A DNA stretch of 64,000 bases from Tolypocladium sp. Sup5 PDA-1 (Eukaryota; Ascomycota; Sordariomycetes; Hypocreales; Ophiocordycipitaceae). The translations under genes were made by a program, and so were the position numbers. The stretch covers positions 1-64,000 of the forward strand of contig JPHH03000068.1 of NCBI GenBank assembly GCA_000750105.3. Reading direction: 5' to 3'. The notes under the pieces are model-generated. The model was given only the letters and a program-made list of their open reading frames with translations. It searched no databases and was not told where the DNA came from. Numbering within the stretch: position 1 is the stretch's first letter; every line of letters begins with the position of its first letter. Positions 57,600-64,000 of this stretch are shown here, piece by piece.

Positions 57600-58110
57600 T
57601 TCCCTCTTGGCAGAAGGAGGCTCGCATCATGGCTGATCTGTCACACGTTCGTCTACCACATGTCTATCTACATTGTTCGTTCTAATACCTAGCAGCCCAA
57701 CATCGTACAACTTTTCAGCTCCGACTCCACGCCACACCCCCAATTACGCCTGGAATATGTTCCAGGAGGGTCGCTCCCGTGCAGGTATTTCAAGGCTGAC
57801 AAGCATTGACGGAGAATCGACACGCACTCGACAGCTGATATGTTCTCATGGTCCTCCAAAGATCCTCCTGGAACATACACACACACAATTGATTACGCCG
57901 TGTGTGTATGTTCCAGGAGGATCTTTGGAGGACCATGAGAACATATCAGCTGTCGAGTGCGTGTCGATTCTCCGTCAATGCTTGTTAGCCTTGAAATACC
58001 TGCACGGGAGCGACCCGCCAATTGTGCATCGAGATATCAAACTAGGCAACATTCTCATCCAGTGCCGAGACTCAGACTACATCCACGACAAGCTTAAAGG
58101 GAACCTCTAG
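57600..58110 (+). pseudogene. Protein kinase fragment with inverted insertion
   Basis: WQKEARIMADLSH, intron 57647-57695 (GTTCGT...CTAGCAG), then PNIVQLFSSDSTPHPQLRLE. After an inserted inverted copy (see 57768-58016) it resumes with YVPGGSLEDHENISAVECVS, ALKYLHGSDPPIVHRDIKLG and NILIQC, including the HRD catalytic loop. The frame stops at 58110 before the DFG motif. The N-lobe glycine loop is absent. So it is a truncated copy of a serine/threonine kinase related to that at 61.8-62.5 kb. Confidence 0.7.
57768..58016. repeat. 117-bp inverted duplication with 15-bp spacer
   Basis: Arms 57768-57884 and 57900-58016 are reverse complements with one mismatch over 117 nt, spaced by acaattgattacgcc. 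The right arm is the true kinase sequence; the left arm is its inverted copy inserted after ...tatgttccaggag. The flank attacgcc occurs both before the left arm (57743-57750) and in the spacer, as expected if a polymerase switched template and then returned. Confidence 0.9.
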
Positions 58111-58439
58111 ATAAGGTGCCGGTGGGCGCCTATTAACATGCGCAGCAGACATACGCGCGCTTCGTCAGCCGGGCCTCGCCCGTAAGATTGACCAGTCAAT
58201 AGCACCAGGCCTCGAGACGATGTGCTTCTAGGGTAGCGGTGTCGATGGGACGCTGCAGATGTAGCTGTCGAGTCTGCCATGACAAAGCGACTGATGAAGA
58301 CGGAGGAGCTGATCCTCACCGTCTGGGCCGCAGGCTCGGGCGGTGGCGGTCGAGGTCAAGCCCATCCACAACTTCCTCGATACCGGCAGCGATGGGCTGC
58401 TCGCGATGCAACGTAGTCGCGTGCCACGGGGCAACTTCG

Positions 58440-59238
58440 ACGTGTCCATCGAGGACGTCATCTGTCAAGAGCAAGAGCTGAGTACTGGACGTGCTCGTCA
58501 TCGACGAGGTGAGCATGCTCGGAGCGCGGACGCTGCACGCCGTCAACGAGCAGCTCTGCCGGCTCCGCGGATCGCAGCGAGACTTCGGAGGGATCCCCAT
58601 CGTCCTCTTCTGCGGAGACTTCCACCAGTTGGCCATCTCGTGTGACGTAGACAACTCTTTCAAGGCCGAGCAGCGGCACCAGCACGGAGCTACAGAGGCT
58701 TCTGAAGCAGATCCGACAGGGCGTGCAGGACGGCACAGATCTGGACCTCCTCAACTCGAGATGCTACCGCGAAGGCAGGCGGATCCCTTGGGAGACGGGC
58801 ATCACCGTGGTGACGCCGCTGAACAGGAACCGATGGAGCCTCAATATGGAGGGAACCGTAGCGTTCCAGATCCAGCAACGGTCGACGATGCGCATCTTCG
58901 TCTCCGAGCACAAGTGGAAGGACGGCCTGCCGACCGAGGAAGAGGCCATCATGATGCTGAACCAAGGCGACGATAGCGCGATCCCGGTGCCGGCCGTCTT
59001 CATGTTCGTGCCAGGGATGCCCGTCGTCGTGAATCAAAACACCCACCAGGGGCTGAAGCTAATCAACGGCGGCGACTACACGGCGGTGGAAGTCATCGTC
59101 GACAAGGCGTACCCAGGCCACCGGATCTCGGCCGATATAACGATCTACTTCGGGCCGCCGGCGGGGATTATCCTAGCGTTGGAGACCTATCTGTCTAATG
59201 CTTTATGCCCTAGACTTCGGTGCTACGTGCACCCCTGA
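58440..59238 (+). pseudogene. Helitron-type Pif1 helicase relic
   Basis: Plus-strand pieces: LVIDEVSMLGARTLHAVNEQ (Walker B, near 58.49 kb), GGIPIVLFCGDFHQL (near 58.6 kb), then after a deletion and frame change RREGRRIPWETGITVVTPLN-like text, WKDGLPTEEEAIMMLNQGDD, PAVFMFVPGMPVVVNQNTHQ and the end near 59.2 kb. These are parts of the Pif1/RecD-like helicase of rolling-circle Helitrons. Walker A is not found. Part of it recurs at 21.8 kb. Confidence 0.65.
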
Positions 59239-59379
59239 AAAGCATTTAGATGGCAGAGCTTCTAGTTATAATAGTTAAAATCCGGCAACCTCCGCATACG
59301 TCTCCGGATAGCTTATCGGAGATGCTGAAGGGTCTTATCTTTGCCTCGACGTCCTAGGAGAGCGCAATATCCTGCTATC

Positions 59380-61109
59380 CTATGGCTTCTTCCGCGGAGA
59401 ACGTGATTTCGTGCGTTTGACGGGTCGGAATTCTCGAACGTCTAGCGATAATTTATTAGCCGAGGTCTCAGACTCGAAGGAGGGTGGTATGTTGGACGCG
59501 GAATCTAGGATCGTTTCTTGGCTCGTGATGATCGTTTCGCCGGCCGACGCCTCGCTTGCGAAGCTCAATCCCAGGCTATCACCAAAGGGAGAGGCACCGG
59601 CTTCGGCCTCAGCTACTCTCTCGTTTGCTTGCTTGATCGCATCGTCCCTCTGTCGCTTTGCCTAGTCCCTGCTATTCCGATACGCAGTAGCTCCTTGTCG
59701 AAAGGTGTCGGCATTACTAGTCAGACCCCAGGTTTTGATCTGCGTTATGGCAAAACCAGGCTGTTCCCCCGGCGTAGATGGTGGTATTGGATGACTGGTG
59801 TATATCTTGAGCTGCCCTCCGTGATATATAGACGTGAGTGTATAGGCCTTGTTATCGTATTGTGGCCCCGACTGCTTGTACGACTGCAGGCTATGGATAC
59901 CTCTCGCGCCTAGTGCTCCGTCGTAGCACGCTTGTCGAGATGCGACTGATAGAGATCCATCAGGGCCCTTCACGTGGAGAAAGAAGTTCGGCGCCACGGG
60001 GAGACTGTCCTGGGCTGAAGGTACAATATGGCCGCCAAGCTCGTCGCGTATTCCTGGTCGAAGCTGTTCGGGACGCGCGCCGTAGTATATATCCGGGTTC
60101 CCAGGCACAAGCGAACCATCAGTCAAGTGGTCGAGGTTCCTAAATGGTATCTGTCCTGCGGCACATTTGGGATCTTCCACTTTTCCTTCAATGATTGGAA
60201 TGACTCTTGCCATAACCTGCGCCTCCTTGGCAGCATGTGTATCTGCATCTAGGAAAGAATCGAACGCACCCTCCGAGAATTGTGAGGGGGAAAGTGAGGG
60301 TCTGGGTTGTCCAAGAACTTGCTTGATTTCGTCCACGTTATCGGGTCGCGGCAGGGCCTTGCCATCGGGATAGGTATATCGAGCGGAATAGACACCACGA
60401 TTGGTTAAATGTTGCTGGAAATTACTATCGTACGGGCCTGTGCTCTTTGTTGTGGTCGTGTTTGGTGTCCCATTGCTCTTAATAGGAGACTGAGAGCCTC
60501 GTTTTCGACGGCCGAGACTTGACTCTCGCGAGCTCATCTTGTATTTTGGCCCAGTGAAGTGGTACTGCGAATGGTCAACTTTGATAATGCGCGGCACAAG
60601 CAAGTGCTTACCCCTCTCAAATCCCTGAGATCTGGGCCACCGTGTGACGCAAAACGACGGATTTGTCTCGATGATGTCGGCGAGCAGCTGTGGAGGAAGC
60701 ACTCGGCTGGCTGCTGGTCCCTCGTCGACTCGGAGACCCGTCGAGCAGCAAGCCGGCGGCTCCGTCTTAGCGTCGAGTTGGGAGGGCGGGCGCCTCCGAA
60801 GCTGTCTAACGCTCGTAGTGCGTTTGTTTTAAGGTGCTGCTTGGAGAGTTTCTCCCAAAACCTCCTCGGTGGGAAGTCCGGATGGCTCAGCCTTTGTTTC
60901 TTCGATGATTGGTGAGCCCCGTTAGCGTTTGGCGACGAATCTGGGTAGGAGGGACGTCGGCGTTTGCGTGAACCGTGGTCAATCGGTCGCTTATATGGTG
61001 TGCTTTGTGGCATAAGCATCCTTGAGAGCTTGACATGGTCGTGTGATGGGCGAGGGGGAGGTCGTTTAATATCTGTTGCTCGAAGGGTGTGCAGGTCGCG
61101 GAAGGCCAA
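59380..61109 (-). pseudogene. DUF7924-type protein gene with one nonsense codon
   Basis: Exon 1 61109-60612, intron 60611-60538 (GTAAGC...TACAAG), exon 2 60537-59380, about 550 codons. Exon 1 has a Ser/Arg-rich N-terminus and HGGPDLRDLRG. Exon 2 has RPSLSPSQFSEGAFDSF, CAAGQIPFRNLDHLTDGSLV, PDIYYGARPEQLRPGIRDEL, SVASRQACYDGALGARGIHS and GATAYRNSRD. This order is that of a lineage-expanded fungal family (DUF7924-like) of unknown function. At 59662-59664 a TAG interrupts the frame where relatives have Trp (R-D-W-A-K); downstream the frame is intact for another 94 codons (AKRQRDDAIKQANERVAEAE ... RKKP). A single RIP-type change. Confidence 0.7.
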
Positions 61110-61583
61110 CTCGCGACTCCTTCAGTCGGGATAAAGTGGTACTACTAGCAATTGCTGATTGGTCGCGTTTGGAGCCCCGCTCGGTCGGGAAACATTGGAG
61201 ACCAACCACGGCTTGGCGCCTCGGACATCTCAAACACCACGCGCGCTTAGTGATGCGTGAATGTCGCACGCCAGGTCCAGCCAAGTCCACCCTGTAATCG
61301 TGAACAGGTTCACTGCATGTGAGGGTACCCGCCCTCAGACTTCTGCAATAGTCGAGTTGCTGTAGCGCCTTGATTGTCGGGCGTGAAACGAAGCCCTGGA
61401 TCCGGCCGAGATACGAGTCGCGGATTTGCTTGGCAGAGCATCTGGGGTTTCGGACGATGGCCGTTGCGTAAAGAGTCGCAGTCGCGGAAGTGTACTCGGC
61501 TTCTCGCGCAGCCGAAGCAGCCAAAGACGAGGAGCGCGCGATGCGGGGTTTACGCGGCGTGGAGGCGTGCGTTGGCTCGCCAT
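61080..61583 (-). pseudogene. Gene-fragment relic, partner of 30.7 kb
   Basis: Minus-strand frame AAREAEYTSATATLYATAIV, RNPRCSAKQIRDSYLGRIQG, FVSRPTIKALQQLDYCRSLR is open for 152 codons and is homologous to the plus-strand relic at 30.68-30.91 kb. It lies immediately upstream of the DUF7924-type gene. Family unknown. Confidence 0.5.
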
Positions 61584-61789
61584 GCCCCAGGCACGTGCCT
61601 TAGGTCAGCAAGTTGGCGATGTATTGTATGTCCGCCGTGCTCATCCAATAGAGCGGTGGATTCGATGAACATGGCATTCGACGTCTTGCTCTGGAACAAT
61701 TGTTGGGCACGGGTGGTTCTAAACTCTGGGCAACTTTAGCTTGCGACCTGGCCCGTAGGTGCAGTGACTACTGGCCGCCCTTGCCTAAG

Positions 61790-62500
61790 CCCAACCCAGA
61801 TGCGCTCAATGCCATCCCGCTGAGCCCTGATCACTTGCATCTCTAGATGTACTGCACTATTCTGCACGATCGCAAGGATCTGGATTACTGTACAAATGAT
61901 TGCTCGATGCACGCGTTGTTGTCGGCCAAGTCTCTGAAGTTTGGAGGCTATCTGTCAGTTCCAAGTCTACCAAGGAAGCAGTGGACATCCCACGGCCGCC
62001 CACTCTCTGCCATTTGGCGATTCCAGTCTCAAAGCGCAGGCACATGCCAAGAACAAGTCTCAGGCGTACATCGACAAAGTCGATCTATTCTGCCGGGGCA
62101 CAACAACCGCGGAAGATCTTTTAGACGATCTCAATTTCCAGATCGCGGAACCGAGCGACCTACCGGAGCCCATACCCCGGCCACGGAAGAAATTCACCTG
62201 CGGAAAAAGTTTGGCAAAGGGAGTTTCGGCGTCGTGACTCATTTCTGGAACGTCAGCGACGGGAGCGAGTTCGCTCTAAAGGAGCCTCCTGCGAAGGCTA
62301 TTCGAAAGCAAAAGGTTAACGTTGATGCATGGGTAAAGGAGGCAAGCATCATGGAGCAACTCTCACATGTTCGTATGCGACCTGCCTGTCTGCACCATCG
62401 TTCTGATAACCTAGCAGGAACATATCGTGAAACTTTACAAGCACTTCCTTACGCCATACCCCCAGGGAGCAAACGACATTCCGGCCCTCTCCTGAGAATC
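61790..62500 (+). pseudogene. Protein kinase N-terminal part
   Basis: Coding-like text NPDALNAIPLSPDHLHL-stop-MYCTI ... NDCSMHALLSAK (61.79-61.95 kb) leads, with a frame change, to KSQAYIDKVDLFCRGTTTAE and a kinase N-lobe: RKKFGKGSFGVVTHFWNV (glycine loop), SEFALKEPP (Lys) and EASIMEQLSH. A 49-bp intron 62369-62417 (GTTCGT...CTAGCAG) joins this to EHIVKLYKHFLTPYPQG, then a TGA near 62494. There is no catalytic loop. The N-terminus may be a decayed FHA-like regulatory domain, which is a guess. Confidence 0.6.
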
Positions 62501-62523
62501 ACGTTGTTGGCAACCAATGGACA

Positions 62524-63129
62524 GTGCTCTGGCAGCCGCGCTCTTCTGCCGACAACCATTTCAACGTCTCGATTGACACCGGCAGATACATCAGATCAGA
62601 CGCCCCACCTCCCGGGTCTCTTCCATCGGCGTCGAGGACGAGCCGAAAGCGGATAGCTGTGACAAAGACATCGCGGTCGTCTTCGTCGTCGGCAGGGCGC
62701 CGCACCAAGCGCCGAGACGGTCACAACAGTCAAAGCGTATCCGTTTCTACCCAGCAGCCGGAGTTGGCATACTTTCTAGAGAATTACTCGCAGAATCCTC
62801 TCAATTCCCTTTACGTTGAATCTGCTCTAACATCGCGGGAAGGTGAACAGGGGCCGAGCAGTTGGGCAAGCCAATCCTCACACGGTTCGACGCTGCAGAA
62901 TCAGCCAAGAGAGGATGCAGAGACCGATCGAGGCTCAAGATTAGGGCCTCCGCAAGATTGGTCTAGCACGCCGTGGAGCCACGGTGATGACTGGCGTTGC
63001 ACGAACGGGGATCCTATCCGGGGAGGCGGCGATTCGGTCTCTACGCGAGAGCTGTGTGCTGATGCTGACGAAGAAATGTTCATAGCAGCAATTCTCCTGC
63101 AAGCAATGGGCCAGGATGCCAGTCAATGA
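62524..63129 (+). pseudogene. Disordered tail ORF downstream of kinase
   Basis: About 200 codons open, starting VLWQPRSSADNHFNVSIDTG, then Ser/Arg-rich (KTSRSSSSSAGRRTKRRDGH) and a polar C-terminus. It lies one frame away from the preceding kinase frame and could be its C-terminal region. No domain. Confidence 0.35.
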
Positions 63130-63157
63130 GGGAATGAGTATGTAGTGCTTCTGTAGG

Positions 63158-63815
63158 GTGTACCGCGTCGTTGAGGAGCACCTAGAGCATCATCTCTTGA
63201 AGTTGGTAGAGAAAGTCGCTTTTGCCGAAGCCATAGGCGCCGTCAGCTACCTCGCGAATGTGCTGATGCCAGTGCTTGTACAGGCCAAAATCCCGACATC
63301 AAGAGGCTATTCGTCAACTCTGCACCGAGTTGGACCAGTCGCAATGGTTGTTCCCCGGTCACTTGCACCCTACCCAGCTTTCCAAGCAGACGAAGGCGGC
63401 AGGAGAGACATTGTCTCCGAGATGCACTTCATTACTCTCACCATCACCAGAGAGCGCTACACTGAGACTAAGAAGATACTTCTGGGAGGCACACATGCCG
63501 CAGATGTTGGGGTAACTCCAACGGCCGAGGTAGCCCCAACCCAGGAAGTCGGGCCCAACGTTGTCCACCAAGATATGAGTGACGACAAAGTCATTATTAT
63601 TCTCGGCGTTTTGCTGAGTTTATTTGTCGTAGCGTTGGGGGTTGCCTACTTCTGTTGCTGGGGAAGGCTGAAGTATAGAAAGGGAAAGCGGTGCGAGCCT
63701 GGTTGAGTTCGGCAGATGCTGTCGTGGCGGAAGGGGTCCTCGAGGTGAGCCTGGTCCTCGAGGTGAGCCTGGCCGGCAAGGTCCACCAGGTACCGGCCCA
63801 CGGGGTCCAGTGCCA
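63158..63815 (+). pseudogene. Membrane-anchored collagen-like protein, 3' truncated
   Basis: A 182-codon frame ends with a Pro/Thr-rich stretch, a single membrane span (KVIIILGVLLSLFVVALGVA, 63.58-63.66 kb) and a basic CCWGRLKYRKGK. It stops at 63706. In the next frame lies a Gly-X-Y run (GGRGPRGEPGPRGEPGRQGP, 63.72-63.81 kb), so an undetected intron probably joins span and collagen part. The collagen run passes directly into a repeat fragment at about 63820. No ATG is found at the 5' end of the frame. Confidence 0.45.
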
Positions 63816-63819
63816 TTAT

Positions 63820-63940
63820 CTCGGACGCACTTGAGCACCGTATCGGAAAGTGGCCATTCCTCATAGCTCGCGATGGCAGTATGCGCACGCCACTCTGTGT
63901 TTGCGGACGAGGCGGTATCAGTCAGCACTGCAGCAGGCAT
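63820..63940 (-). pseudogene. Fragment of the 36-kb chromodomain-type relic
   Basis: Minus strand reads HTAIASYEEWPLSDTVLKCV, matching HTTIASYEEWPLPDTMLKCV at about 36.46 kb; the flanking TASSANTE is shared too. Less RIP-altered than the 36-kb copy. The rest of the window (to 64000) shows nothing else. Confidence 0.65.
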
Positions 63941-64000
63941 TCCGGTTTGTGACCCTATTCTAGCATATCTGTGCCTCGCTAACTGGTGTAGGACTTTCGA

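Overview
The window reads as DNA of a filamentous ascomycete (Pezizomycotina; the gene types fit Sordariomycetes and perhaps Hypocreales, but I cannot fix the genus). The evidence is: spliced genes with short (about 40-140 bp) GT-AG introns, fungal-specific families (LaeA-like methyltransferase, Zn2Cys6 and bZIP regulators, DUF7924-type protein, APH-fold phosphotransferase), a Ty3/Gypsy chromovirus, a telomere-linked RecQ-type helicase, and strong signs of repeat-induced point mutation (RIP). Almost every family present as a repeat carries CpA->TpA changes on one strand or the other: TpA is everywhere, CpA/TpG are scarce, CpG is kept, and coding relics are broken by TAG/TAA where Trp or Gln is expected.

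Layout. 1-21.4 kb is a RIP-eroded repeat block: an unidentified minus-strand coding relic (to 2.65 kb), a spacer with a 57-bp-phased array of palindromes, a telomere-linked helicase relic (3.85-8.6 kb, minus), a perfect 30-nt hairpin, an 8-kb chromovirus with both LTRs (9.14-17.14 kb, minus), a protein-kinase relic (plus) and a Ulp1-type protease relic (minus). 21.5-35.9 kb is mixed: a Helitron-type helicase scrap, then several apparently intact spliced genes (phosphotransferase, a permuted-papain-like protein with a Lys/Ser repeat, hypotheticals, a LaeA-like methyltransferase with a perfect 150-bp internal duplication, a short collagen-like ORF). 36-39 kb is again RIP-eroded (chromodomain/Myb-like relic). 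39.4-55.2 kb holds degraded and intact accessory genes: a broken gene of unknown family, a bZIP protein, a Zn2Cys6 regulator that has lost a zinc ligand, a G-alpha exon scrap, a divergent eIF5A paralogue, a single-span membrane protein, a kinase tail and a small secreted Cys-rich protein with a Lys-Gly then Asp-Gly tail. 55.2-64 kb is a patchwork of duplicated fragments: kinase pieces, a Helitron helicase relic, a DUF7924-type gene with one nonsense codon, and a membrane-anchored collagen-like ORF cut by a repeat.

The whole is best read as a fast-evolving accessory or subtelomere-like compartment where duplicates are repeatedly made (inverted, tandem, dispersed) and then mutated. I see no operon-like pathway joining the genes; the transcription regulators, LaeA-like protein and secreted protein would suit a niche-adaptation region, but that is inference. 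Exon joins given here were deduced by reading splice signals and frame, not from transcripts; coordinates of relics are approximate.
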